Positions 11,901 to 21,149 of a DNA stretch of 64,000 nucleotides are shown piece after piece. The DNA lies in contig NC_088295.1 of the NCBI RefSeq assembly GCF_032854445.1, positions 60,493,249-60,557,248 on the forward strand, read 5' to 3'. The position numbers and the translations under genes were made by a program. The notes beneath the pieces are model-generated. The model was given only the letters and a program-made list of their open reading frames with translations, had not been told where the DNA came from and made no database searches. Numbering within the stretch: position 1 is the stretch's first letter; each line of letters starts with the position of its first letter. This DNA is from Liolophura sinensis. Taxonomy: Eukaryota > Mollusca > Polyplacophora > Chitonida > Chitonidae.

Positions 11901-14900
11901 CAAGCAGTTTACATGTACCATGAAATAATGTTTAAAGACTAGTTCATCTGGCTTGCGGCCGATACACTGTTTACAAGCACACATATATATTTATTTATTT
12001 GTTTATTTGCATTCCACTCCCGCCAGGAAAATGGTGGGAGAAAACTTCTGAAAACTACGACTAGCCGCAGATTGCGGTAGTCCTTCCCACGTACAAGTTT
12101 ACACTTCATGACTGATGTATATTGCTACTGAAATATTCCAACTTCTAATGTAGGTTTATGTAATAAATTAAATTTAACGGTAACGGACTTACACGAAACC
12201 CTCGTAACGTTGAGAGCACCATGGCAACGTAATGCCTACAGTGCTGGTTGCCATGTTAGTTACGAGCTCAACTTTCAGGAGACTTCGTGCATTTGGGCCC
12301 GGGCTGTCCTCGATTCCTCGATCAGTAAACCTGACCGCCACAATATAAAAACGTTGTGAGTAAAAGTAAATAAATACATTTAAACATAACTAAATACTCA
12401 AACAAGCCACAATCGTAAAACATACATAGATACATAAGGAACTTGCCACGCCCTCTATCTTACTTTTGCTTTATCGGTTTCAGAGCAGCATGTGCCCAAA
12501 AGACAAGATACGGAACACGCCATGAGGTATCTATGTAAATGGGACTTAAATATAAACGTTCTTGACTGTGCCACTTTTAAACAATACCATTTTAAAGCAC
12601 CTTAAATGGTAATGTTCACGAAGTTTCGAGTGGTTTAGGTACAAACCAAAATTAAAAGTCGTTTTACATGTGACTCGCTTTCCTACAAACCCAGCTATGT
12701 CTTTGATGTGCCATTTGTATGTCTGTTGTGTGACCATGGTGTGTCTAAATATGTTTGTGGTGTGTCTGCAGTGAGTTATTTGTGTTCGTGGTGGGTCTGT
12801 GATATGTTTTTTTTTGTGCGTCTGTTGCATGCTATTGACGTGTCCATGGCGTATTCTTCACTTGTCTGTTCTGGTCCCATGATATATCCTCAGTGTGTGT
12901 TGTGTGTCTGTTGTGTGCCTGTGATGTGTGCATGGTGTGCCCTTGACGTGCCCATGATGTGCTCATGATGTGCCCTTGACGTGTCTGTCGTGTGTTTTTG
13001 GTATGTCTGTAGTAATTCTTTTGTTTGTCCTCGATGTGTCTGTGATATGCCATTTTGTGCATTTTTGTGTGGCCACGGTATTTCTGTGGTATGTCTGTGG
13101 TATGTCCATAGTGTATCCTTTGTCTGGTCAGGATGTGTCCTTAGTGCGTCTTGGATATGTCTGTGGTATGTCCATAGTGTATCCTTTGTCTGCTCACGTT
13201 TTGTCCGTGGTGTGTCTGGAATTGTCTGTGGCATGTCTGTGATGTATTCTTTGTCTGTCCTCGGTGTTTCCGTGGTGTGTTTTGGATATGTCTGTGGTAT
13301 GTCCGAGATGTATCCTTTGTCTGTCCTCGGTGTGCCCAGGGTGTGTCTTGGATATGTCTGTGGCATGTCTGTGATATATTCTTTTTCTGTCCTCGGTGTT
13401 TCCGTGGTGCGTTTTGGATATGTCTGTGGTATGTCCGAGATGTATCCTTTGTCTGTCCTCGGTGTGCCCAGGGTGTGTCTTGGATATGTCTGTGGTATGT
13501 TTGTGATGTATCCTTTGTCTGTCCTCGGTGTTTTCATGGTGTGTCTTGGATATGTCTGTGGTATGTCTTTGATGGATCCTTTGTCTGTCCTCGGTGTGAT
13601 CGTGGTGTGTCTTGGATTTGTCGGTTGTGTCTTTATAATGCTGCCATGTGTCAGTGAAGTGAACATAATGTGTCTTTCTTATGTCTCTGCATATCTGTTA
13701 TGTGTCTATTGTGCGCCAGTTATGTGTCCATACACGGTGTGTCCTCGGTGTGTCCGTGGGATGTCCGTGGTGAGTCGGTTGTATACTAGTATGTATATCT
13801 GTAAGATGTCTGTTGTGTGTCCTTTGTGTGTCTGTGGACAGGTTGTGGTGTATCTGTGGTGTGGGTTTGGACAGGCAGTAGTTTGGCTGGAGTTTTCATG
13901 CTGTGTGTCAGTGGACTGCTTGTAGAACACTCAGAGGATGTCCTAATTATTTCTGTACAGTTTCTACAGACTACAGCGTTATAAGCCCTATAAGCCCTAT
14001 CATGAATGCTATAAGCCCTATCATGAATGCTAGGTTATTTTCTGTGAAAAGATAGAAGCCTGTCACAGGTGTCATATTGCAGAGCTTCAGTCAAGTCATT
14101 AAGGCCTTTCGCATGCTTGGTGTATTATGTGTAAACGACAGACGTATAGTATATCTGAATTTAGTTTTGTTTCATTAATCGTGCTTGCATTGACAGGGCC
14201 ATTGAAAAAACGACAGGTCCTGAAGATCCCACATCAGGTAAACCAAATTATTCTTCCATTTGCATTAAAATAAAAGACAGCACATAATTCGGGCGATGAG
14301 TGCAAAAACATTTAAACGGCCGATTTCATTTTATTCTGGCTGTATTGGGTATAGATTGTTAATATTGGTCCTGTTTTAAGATTTAATACCAAAACAAACT
14401 CTTCAATTTTGTACTTAGCCCAGAAATTATTGCGTCACAGTATATTAATAGTTTAACTAAACCTACTAATGTAATACTTAGACATTGAACAAATGCATTG
14501 GCTGCTGGATTTGGCTTAGATCGCATATATAAAATACATGTATGACTTAATACCAGTATTAACTAATACACTTTCGAACAACAGGGCGTGGGAATTCTTG
14601 GAAGGCCATGCGTTATGCCATATTAAAGGCACCAAAAACACGACGTTGCCTCACTCGTATGTTTCGTTCTCTATCCTGTATGAAATAAAGGCTAACAGAA
14701 ACCGTGTGACGTCACAGCTGAACAAGCGAATTCTCCGGTTATATAAAAGTCTGCCGCTAATTGGCTAAGATTAACATCATGGAGACATCTTTGATTTTCT
14801 CAATGTGCGCGGTTTGTTTAGGCATCCCGATAAGCCATTCTTTTCTAAATACTTTCAAATGGGGCCACCATAAAGCTGCAAAGCAATGTGTTTTAAGCCC

Positions 14901-16609
14901 CCCCCCCCCCAAAAAAAAGAAATAAAACATTTCTTCTTTATCAAGAATTTTTTTTTCATTATATCAGTGTTCTTTTCTCGTTTGGTGTAGGTGCCTACGA
15001 AGACCTGGACATTACACGCAATGCAGGTATGATTCTTTAGTATGTAAAGTCAGAATTTAAAACTTCCTGGGGCCTCTGTGACCTGGTGACTGGCGTATCA
15101 GCGCGGCAGATATACACATACAAAGGACTCATCACAGACATATCACGGACACACCGAGGACACACTGTTTACACGCAATGACATATAACTGGCGCACAGC
15201 AGACACATAACAGGTACGCATAGACACAAGAAAAAACTCCCTGTGTGCACAACACTGACACACAACAAACACATTATGTGCACATCACTGACACACAGGT
15301 TGCTATGAGTTTATGAGTCCAGCATGCACTGGCTTCCTCTCCGGTCTTATGTGGGACGGTTTGCCAGCAACATGCAGTTAATGCAAGTTTAATGGAAGTT
15401 TACCATTCGTTAATTATAATTGCAGGATCACAGTACGAGACTCTTTCAAGAAAAACGTCACCATCAAGGGCCTCCGGCAACAGGGATTACGAGAACACTA
15501 GTGCGCTGTGAGAAGAGTTCTGAACAATGTGCTGAGAAGACTCGGGTTGGCCGCATGAGTTTAATTCTAACCTTACCTAATTTTTTTTCAGGAGAATATA
15601 TATTCCTCCAGTAATTTTGTCAATGTTGTAAGTCTATGTCTAGAATAGGTATGCACGTGTGATTAGGAAACCATGGAACATTGGAGACTGCAACCACAAA
15701 TAGCTACTTGTGTGTAACTACAGCTCAACCACCTTTTCGATCAGTGCATAAAGACAACTGTCTATTAACAACATAAACGGCTTTGTTTCGCTACATGTAC
15801 ATAGAGATTATTACATACCCGCTTTGATATCAGTCTTTTTGTCAGGTCTCGACTGCGGTATCAGCCCGAGGCTGTAATTCATTTATCACATATCGTCATG
15901 GATTCGCAACTCGATCTATTCTGACATCGGTTAGCCATGTTTCCACTTCAGCTTCCACAAAAAATCTCTCCCATACCATGGGATATGTGATATGTACATC
16001 TGGGAATTGTTCGGCGTTAAATTTGAAGAAAAATACCGATAACAAAGCTAAGACAATAAACTTACTAAGAATAAACTATCGACAATACAAATTTATCAGG
16101 AAACAAATGCTGCCAACCAGCTTGTAAATAAAATATGGCTTTATGTGTAGTTATTTAATTAAACCATGTAAATATATTTCAAAATGAAGTGTTGTTTGCC
16201 ATGGTTGACAAATCGGAGATAAAGATATCGAACCGAACATTAAGGAATGAACTTTTAAAACTCTGATATAAACATATAGATATTAAACGTGATTATTATG
16301 TTTCTGTCGTCGGATACTACTTTATTTTGTCTTCTTTTAACGTCTGAGTCTACATGCATCTCAATCTTACTGGATATTTTATCTGTCGAGTGTTTAGCTT
16401 TATTCGTTGCTTTAAGTTTAAGTTTTGCTTTTAGCTTAAATTTTGCTTTTAGTTTAAGTTTTGTATGAAATGTTTACCTATAAACAATAATTATATGTGG
16501 CCTTGTGTGCAGTTTTTAAACCCACCAATCAAGCTACATAGATCGCATCTAGGAATGTTACGAAGCCTTAATATGTTTTTGCTTATTCTTCTCAATATGA
16601 CTGAATAAA
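2887..16609 (+). CDS. Receptor gene 1: Ig-Ig-Ig-FN3 one-pass receptor with duplicated tail exons
   Basis: Type I membrane receptor of the Ig superfamily. Exons read from splice signals: 2887-2926, 3111-3506, 5573-5893, 6820-7101, 7296-7583, 7941-8090, then tail set A (8498-8540, 10134-10174, 10921-10956, 11422-11507) or tail set B (12484-12526, 14197-14237, 14991-15026, 15426-15511). Either route gives 560 residues: signal peptide, Ig1 14-145, Ig2 146-252, Ig3 253-346, FN3 347-442, membrane segment about 458-481, tail 482-560. All ectodomain exons are phase 1-1. Poly(A) signals AATAAA occur only after tail B (16055, 16070, 16604). The exact ligand and function are unknown; the tail motifs suggest tyrosine-kinase signalling. 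Transcript evidence is lacking, so the choice between tails is inferred. Confidence 0.85.
3111..3506 (+). CDS. Receptor gene 1, exon 2: V-like Ig domain 1
   Basis: Phase 1-1 exon after TTTCAG, ending before GTAAAG. It codes an Ig-like domain with B-strand cysteine (LTLEC), a W in VYWRY, and an F-strand cysteine (KLTC). Two more cysteines (NEC and GGC) probably form a second bridge; the block GGCQHVNGEEVY is shared almost unchanged with gene 2. The domain begins with a serine/valine repeat (SVSSVSSVS) next to the signal peptide. Confidence 0.8.
3507..5572 (+). other. Intron 2 of receptor gene 1
   Basis: Contains a GC- and CpG-rich block (about 4000-4580) unlike the AT-rich surroundings, a 24-26 bp direct repeat with AGCAAACTTACCTCACATAG (4598-4650), and an inverse diverged SINE piece (about 5380-5480). 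The part 5230-5546 was copied to 11865-12182. No coding exon recognised here. Confidence 0.6.
5573..5893 (+). CDS. Receptor gene 1, exon 3: Ig domain 2 (C2-set/CD80-like type)
   Basis: Phase 1-1 exon. Shows FTCVTSASKP, the core tryptophan in VRWYIRSSG, and ENGAELYCNASN with the F-strand cysteine, a pattern typical of the CD80-like C2-set domains of nephrin/nectin-type adhesion proteins. Ends TLNVQ before a GTGAGT donor. The closest relatives here are the gene 2 exons at 26024 and 29114 and the pseudo-exon at 40211. Confidence 0.85.
5894..6819 (+). other. Intron 3 of receptor gene 1, with short tandem repeat
   Basis: Directly after the exon, about 5905-6005 holds three copies of a 34-base unit containing GATTGTAGATA. 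The rest is AT-rich without recognisable features. Confidence 0.6.
6820..7101 (+). CDS. Receptor gene 1, exon 4: Ig domain 3 (I-set type)
   Basis: Phase 1-1 exon after TTTTTCATCAG. Codes a domain starting YPPNITC, with VHISCHV (B strand), NIVWVKD (core W) and AGMYVIEARNSAGSS, the usual I-set F-G turn except that the F-strand cysteine position holds isoleucine or glutamate (YVIEA rather than YxCxA). This atypical domain may therefore lack the canonical disulphide. The pseudogene copy is at 41085-41366. Confidence 0.8.
7296..7583 (+). CDS. Receptor gene 1, exon 5: fibronectin type III domain
   Basis: Phase 1-1 exon of 96 codons. FN3-like features: TNNQASLVWSSGID (B strand with W), YYKLEYKGTGEEW (C strand), VKNLQSGVLYQFRLQPNS (the L-x-P/G-x-x-Y-x-F-x-V pattern). 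Membrane-proximal FN3 after Ig domains is standard in adhesion receptors. Donor is GTGAGA. Confidence 0.8.
7941..8090 (+). CDS. Receptor gene 1, exon 6: membrane segment
   Basis: Phase 1-1 exon of 50 codons after TTTCTCTGCAG. A short acidic linker (PEDGLGKEG) is followed by about 24 hydrophobic and glycine-rich residues (MFAVGFVSGG to GCWF) with no charge, then the stop-transfer RRKEA. The topology is therefore outside-in with the C-terminus in the cytoplasm. No basic or acidic residue inside the membrane that would suggest pairing with an adaptor. Confidence 0.85.
8498..11507 (+). CDS. Receptor gene 1, tail set A (altered signalling motif)
   Basis: Four exons 8498-8540 (phase 1 to 2), 10134-10174 (2 to 1), 10921-10956 (1 to 1) and 11422-11507 ending in TGA. 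Motifs: YEDM (YxxM, the class bound by PI3K SH2 domains), then SQFETV where tail B has SQYETL, and DYENTSVL at the C-terminus. YEN fits GRB2-type YxN; SVL fits a class I PDZ ligand. All splice sites are intact and the frame is open, so it is usable. No AATAAA is seen within 290 bases after the stop. Confidence 0.75.
8700..9860. repeat. 66-bp minisatellite, copy 1
   Basis: GT-rich array; best units between 9110 and 9560 have a 66-base period containing TCTTGGATATGTCTGTGG and ATCCTTTGTCTG. The period is a multiple of three, which keeps both strands open for 230-290 codons; the predicted proteins are only repeat translations rich in cysteine/valine (plus) or threonine/histidine (minus). It lies in the intron between tail exons 8498-8540 and 10134-10174. 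Confidence 0.9.
10998..11385 (+). repeat. SINE split by a 33-bp tandem repeat
   Basis: The SINE head (GGGGCCTCTGTGACCTGG) is at 10998-11050 and the middle (TCCAGCATGTACTGGCTTCC to GCCAGCAACATGCAG) at 11309-11372. Between them lies an ACACAC-rich stretch and about four 33-base units (11170-11293) containing TATGTGCACATCACTGACAC. The copy at 15069-15390 has only about two units. Confidence 0.75.
11800..12185 (+). repeat. Copied fragment of intron 2 between the two tail segments
   Basis: Begins with two copies of AGCAAACTTACCTCACATAG as at 4598-4650, then matches 5230-5546 nearly base for base up to AAATTTAACGGTAA. The internal part 4651-5214 is missing. It could be a mobile element with an internal deletion or a fill-in fragment from the duplication event. 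Confidence 0.8.
12484..15511 (+). CDS. Receptor gene 1, tail set B (ITAM-like motif)
   Basis: Second copy of the four tail exons: 12484-12526, 14197-14237, 14991-15026, 15426-15511, same lengths and phases as set A. It codes YEDLDITRNAGSQYETL: two YxxL units with nine residues between, close to the ITAM pattern (usually 6-8, up to 12 accepted). SQYETL alone also fits the ITIM pattern (S-x-Y-x-x-L). The end reads DYENTSAL then TGA. The two YxxL halves lie on different exons. To be used, exon 6 must splice past all of set A, or set A exons must be skipped in part. Confidence 0.75.
12690..13925. repeat. 66-bp minisatellite, copy 2
   Basis: Same array within the second tail segment. It differs in unit number: a 132-base block (two units, about 13350-13480) has been gained, while one upstream unit has been lost relative to copy 1. 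Open frames on both strands are artefacts of the period. Confidence 0.9.
15069..15390 (+). repeat. SINE split by a 33-bp tandem repeat, second copy
   Basis: Counterpart of 10998-11385 in the second tail segment. The 33-base units are fewer (15239-15297), so the array has expanded or contracted since the segment duplicated. Confidence 0.75.
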
Positions 16610-17924
16610 GAAATGGTTATAATGGCTTTATTTTCTCATTTAACAATTTATTCCCTTAGCCTAATATAACGGTAACTTTTCATAAAGACAGCCCCTGATA
16701 TCACAGTTGGTAGAGCGTCCGCTTCGGGAGCGGTAGATCCAGGGTCAATCCTAGATCGCTTCACACTCACTCACCTGTCATAAAGAAAGTTTTCCATGAC
16801 ACCCTGTTTGGATTTGAGGTTTGGGTTTTTGTTCGGGGAAATTGCGCATTGGAATAAAAAGTGTGGGTAGGTTTAAGCGACGCCTGAGCAATTTTACAAT
16901 TATCATGCCTTCTTTGGTGGAGCTATTCAAGTGTGTTCATAAGGTACATGAATAACCACATGCAAAGCACTCTTGTATATAGAACAATATTTTTTGCTGT
17001 CATAAAAGTTTTTGTTTTAAAATATATTCTTGTCTGCTTTTTTCATTACGTTATTGTTATTTTCCTTTTAAATGACGTCTTTTCTAAAAAAAATGTTAAT
17101 TCAATTAACTATTTTATTATTTGCCTACCGATACACCCGACTAAAGGTTTATATCTTATCCGTCATTCCGTTCGTCAGTCATTCTGTTAGTCCGTTTAGA
17201 AGCCTTTTTCTGGACTTCTTTTCACAAACAGTACATCATATTCATTGGAATGACTCATAGAAAAAATACTTTACTGTATACTCCCAGTATTTTAATGATA
17301 CACCTGTAATTTTATAAAACGAGTAAAAATATTAATCCTTTCATAAAATGTCGCTACATTATAATATGCACACAATCAAAAATATAAGTCTGAGTTATGC
17401 TAGAGTGTGTTCTTTTATTTTAACATAATACTGGGTCATATTCAACATAATGTTCTGTTGGTCTAATACGATGTTTATGTCGAATTAATAGAATATACGT
17501 GCTATATTTAACAGAATAATCTGTTCCAATAAAACAAAACATTCTAGCATCACTCAGACAACAGGCTTTCTATTAAATTTGACAGAAGTTTTTAGAGTAC
17601 CGACTTTGACTCACATTGACATAAAATACCACGGTATATTGTGTGAATGGAATTCATATTACTGAAATATAGATAAAACCCCCAACACAAATGGGACACT
17701 CACCTTCGGGCCAATGATAGCCCTGCATAACAGATACCATGCAGACTGGAGTTACCACTGACCTGATTTAGATCGAAACATTTTACTTCCGGGATAATCG
17801 AGTGTGCTTTAAAGTTGGGAGCTGCAAACGAGAAGCGAGTAGAGCTGTGTTGGTTATCGTTTTCATGCGTGGTAAAGGTAAACAAGTCACTAAAAACTAG
17901 GTGTTGATGGTGTAATCTGCACAG
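15512..17924 (+). other. 3' UTR of receptor gene 1 and spacer
   Basis: Poly(A) signals AATAAA at 16055, 16070 and 16604 follow tail B. A second kind of tRNA-derived SINE lies at about 16690-16870. The remaining spacer to 17924 is AT-rich with no supported gene; the 60-85 codon frames at 16933-17260 look like chance. Confidence 0.6.
16690..16870 (+). repeat. tRNA-derived SINE, second type
   Basis: Head reads TTGGTAGAGCGTCCGCTTCG, GGAGCGGTAGATCCAGGGTC, the A- and B-box-like part of a tRNA gene, followed by an unrelated body with ATGACACCCTGTTTGG. It does not fold as an intact tRNA (no proper acceptor stem), so a SINE is the better call. Confidence 0.55.
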
Positions 17925-20900
17925 TACAGGTGAGAGGGTCACTAACTGAACGTAGGCAGACCAAGTGTAATACGGGACTGTTGGCTGGCGGGGGTGGGGG
18001 GTGGGGTGGGGTGGGGGGTGTCTTGAGTGCTATGTTCATGGTTCAATCCGCACAGTACAGGTGAGCGGTTGACTAACTGAATGTAGGCAGACCAAGTGTA
18101 ATACAGGGCTGTTGGGGGAGGAACTTGAGTGCTATGTTCATGGTTTAATCTGCATAGTACAGGTGAGCAGTTCACTAAATGAACGTAGGCAGACCAGGTG
18201 TATTACATGGCCAAGAAGGCATACTCTTGGATGTTATATTCCTCGTGTAATCTGTACAGTACCAGCAAGCGATTTACTAACTGAACGTAGGCAGACCAGG
18301 TGTATTACAGGGGTAAGAATTCATGCTCTTGGATGTGATGTTCATGGTGAAATCTGTTCAGCGGGGCCTCTGTGGCTCAGTTGGTTAACGTGCTAGTGCA
18401 GCTTATTGACCCACAACCTTCTCAGCCATGCGGTCGCTGTGAGTTCAAGTCCAGCACATACTGACTTCCTCTCAGGCCGTACGTGGGAAGGTCTTGCAGC
18501 AGCCTGCGGATGGTGGTGGGTTTCCCCTGGGCTTTTCTCGGATGCCTCCCACCATAATGCTGGCCGCCGTCGTATAAGTGAAGTATTGTTGAAATATTCC
18601 TTGACTGGTGTAAAACACCAATCGAAGAATAAATGTAATCTATACAGAACAGGTGAGTGATTTACTAACCGAACGTAGGCTGACCAGGCGTAATACAGGG
18701 CTATGAGAGCATGATCTTGGATGTTATGTTCATGGTGTAATCTGTACAGTACAGGGGAGCGGTTGACAAACTGAGCATTGGCAGATCAGGTGTAATACAG
18801 AGCTATGAGGGTATGCTCTTGGATGTGATGTTCATGGTGTGATCTGTACTGTACAGGTGAGCGGTTTACTAACTGAACATTGGCAGACCAGGTGTAATAC
18901 AGGGCTGTGAGGGTATGCTCTTGCATGTTATGTTGATGGTGTAATCTGTACAGTACAGGTGAGCGATTTACTAACTGAACATTGGCAGACCAGGTGTAAT
19001 ACAGGGCTATGAGGGCATGCTCTTGGATGTTACGTTCATGGTGTAATCTGTGCAGTACAGGTAAACTTTTCATTGTGTGGATGTAGACAGACCAGGTGTA
19101 ATACAGGGCCATGAGGACATGGTCTTGCATGTTATGTTGATGGTGTAATCTGTACTGTACAGGTGATCGAGTCTCTAACTGCACCAGGTGTAATACAGGG
19201 CTGTGAGGACATGGTCTTACATGTTATGTTTATGGTATAATCTGTAAAGTACAGGTGTGTGGTTCACTAACTGAACGTATGCAGAGCAGGTGTAATATAG
19301 GGCTGTTGGTGGTGCTGGTGGTGGAGGGGGGGGGGGTCTTGAGTGCTATGTTCATGGTGTAATGTGTACAGTACGGGTGAGCGGTTCACTATCAGAACGT
19401 TGACAGACCAGGTGTATTACTTGGCCAAGAAGGCATGTTCTTGGATGTTATGTTTATGTTGTAATCTGTACAGTACAGGTGAGTGGTTGACTAACTGAAC
19501 GTGGGCAAACCAGGTGTAATACAGGGCTATGAGTGTGTGGTCCTGAATATTATGTCCATGGTTTATTCCGCACAGTACAGGTGAGCGGTTCACTAACTGA
19601 ACGTAGGCAGACCATGTGTAATACAGGGCTTTGAGGGCATGATCTTGGTGTTATGTTAATGGTGTAATCTGTACAGTACAGGTGAACTGAACGTAGACAG
19701 ACCAGGTGTAATACAGGGCTATGACGGCATGCTCTTGGATGTTATGTTCATGGTGTAATCTGTACAGTACAGGTGAACGGATCACTAACTGAAGGTAGGC
19801 AGACCAGGTGTAATACAGGGCTATCAGTGTGTGGTTTTGAGTGTTAGTCCATGGTTTATTCCGCATAGTACAGGTGAGCGGTTCACTAAATGAATGTATG
19901 CAGACCATGTGTAATAATGGGTTATGAGGGAGTGCTCTTGTATGTTATGTTCATGGTGTAATCTGTACAGTACAGGTGAGCGGTTCACTAACTGAACGTA
20001 GGCTAACCATGTGTAATACAGGGCTATGAGGGCATGCTCTTTGATGTTATGTTTATGGTGTAATCTGTCCAGTACAGGCGAACTGGTTGAGTGGATGTAG
20101 ACAGACCAGGGGTAATACAGGGTTGCCAGGACATGATCTTACATGTTATGTTAATGGTATAATCTGTATAGTACAGGTGGACGAAGTCAGACGAAGTGAA
20201 CAGAGGGCTGTAAGTGCGTGGGCATGAATGCTATGGTAATGGTGTAATCTGTACTGTACAGGTGAACGAGTCACTAACTGGACGAAGTCAGACGAAGTGA
20301 ACAGAGGGCTGTAAGGGCGTGGGCATGAATGCTATGGTAATGGTGTAATCTGTACTGTACAGGTGAACGAGTCACTAACTGGACGAAGTCAGACGAAGTG
20401 AACAGAGGGCTGTAAGGGCGTGGGCATGGATGCTATGCTAATGGTGTAATCTGTATTGTACAGGTGAACGAGTCACTAACTGGACGAAGTCAGACGAAGT
20501 GAACAGAGGGCTGTAAGTGCGTGGGCATGGATGCGATGCTAATGGTGTAATCTGTACTGTACAGGTGAACGAGTCACTAACTGGACGAAGTCAGACGAAG
20601 TGAACAGAGGGCTGTAAGGGCGTGGGCATGAATGCTATGGTAATGGTGCAATCTGTACTGTACAGGTGAACGAGTCACTAACTGGACGAAGTCAGACGAA
20701 GTGAACAGAGGGCTGTAAGTGCGTGGGCATGAATGCTATGGTAATGGTGTAATCTGTACTGTACAGGTGAACGAGTCACTAACTGGACGAAGTCAGACGA
20801 AGTGAACAGAGGGCTGTAAGGGCGTGGGCATGAATGCTATGGTAATGGTGTAATCTGTACTGTACAGGTGAACGAGTCACTAACTGGACGAAGTCAGACG

Positions 20901-21109
20901 AAGTGAACAGAGGGCTGTAAGGGCGTGGGCATGGAGGCTATGCTAATGGTGTAATCTGTATTGTACAGGTGAACGAGTCACTAACTGGACGAAGTCAGAC
21001 GAAGTGAACAGAGGGCTGTAAGTGCGTGGGCATGGATGCGATGCTAATGGTGTAATCTGTACTCTACAGGTGAACGAGTCACTAACTGGACATAGACGGA
21101 CCAGGTGTA
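17925..21109. repeat. 102-bp satellite array upstream of receptor gene 2
   Basis: About 28 units with a 102-base period (for example GTACAGGTGA at 18851 and 18953, and 20255 and 20357). Two subfamilies: a diverged one (17925-20160, AACTGAACGTAGGCAGACCA) and a nearly uniform one (20160-21090, ACTGGACGAAGTCAGACGAA). A SINE sits inside at 18363-18634. The minus strand is open over long parts (34-residue repeats with LIALYYTWSA) because the period is a multiple of three. The last unit ends at the ATG of receptor gene 2. Confidence 0.95.
18363..18634 (+). mobile_element. Full-length tRNA-derived SINE
   Basis: Starts GGGGCCTCTGTGGCTCAGTT, body with CCATAATGCTGGCCGCCGTC and tail ACACCAATCGAAGAATAAAT. 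Flanked by imperfect 10-base repeats (AATCTGTTCA at 18351, AATCTATACA at 18637) that fit a target-site duplication in the satellite unit. Confidence 0.85.
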
Positions 21110-21149
21110 ATGGAAAGCTTTTATACTTTTCTCGTCTGCCTTTGCCAAG
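21110..21149 (+). CDS. Receptor gene 2, exon 1: signal peptide
   Basis: ATG followed by ESFYTFLVCLCQ and one base, then GTAAGT. Forty bases long in phase 1, exactly as gene 1 exon 1. The A of the ATG belongs to the last satellite unit (GTGTAATGG against the unit GTGTAATAC). Confidence 0.8.

Larger units (their letters stand above)
12186..15801 (+). repeat. Tandem segmental duplication, copy 2 (tail set B)
   Basis: Second copy of the 3.6 kb tail segment. Differences from copy 1 include added and lost minisatellite units, fewer 33-bp units near 15240-15297, a C-run/A-run near 14900-14918, and coding changes that give the ITAM-like motif. Downstream sequence 15802 onward is unique and contains poly(A) signals, so this copy retains the original gene end. 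Confidence 0.9.

Noticed and set aside
16690-16765. tRNA gene
   Set aside because: Only A/B-box-like sequence of a SINE head; no closing acceptor stem.
18786-19184. Minus-strand 132-codon frame with LIALYYTWSA repeats, and similar frames to 19908
   Set aside because: Period 102 keeps the frame open; no splice partners, and many other units contain stops.
17925-21109. Regular repeats that could suggest a CRISPR array
   Set aside because: Units are 102 bp without unique spacers, in an intron-containing animal genome with no cas genes.
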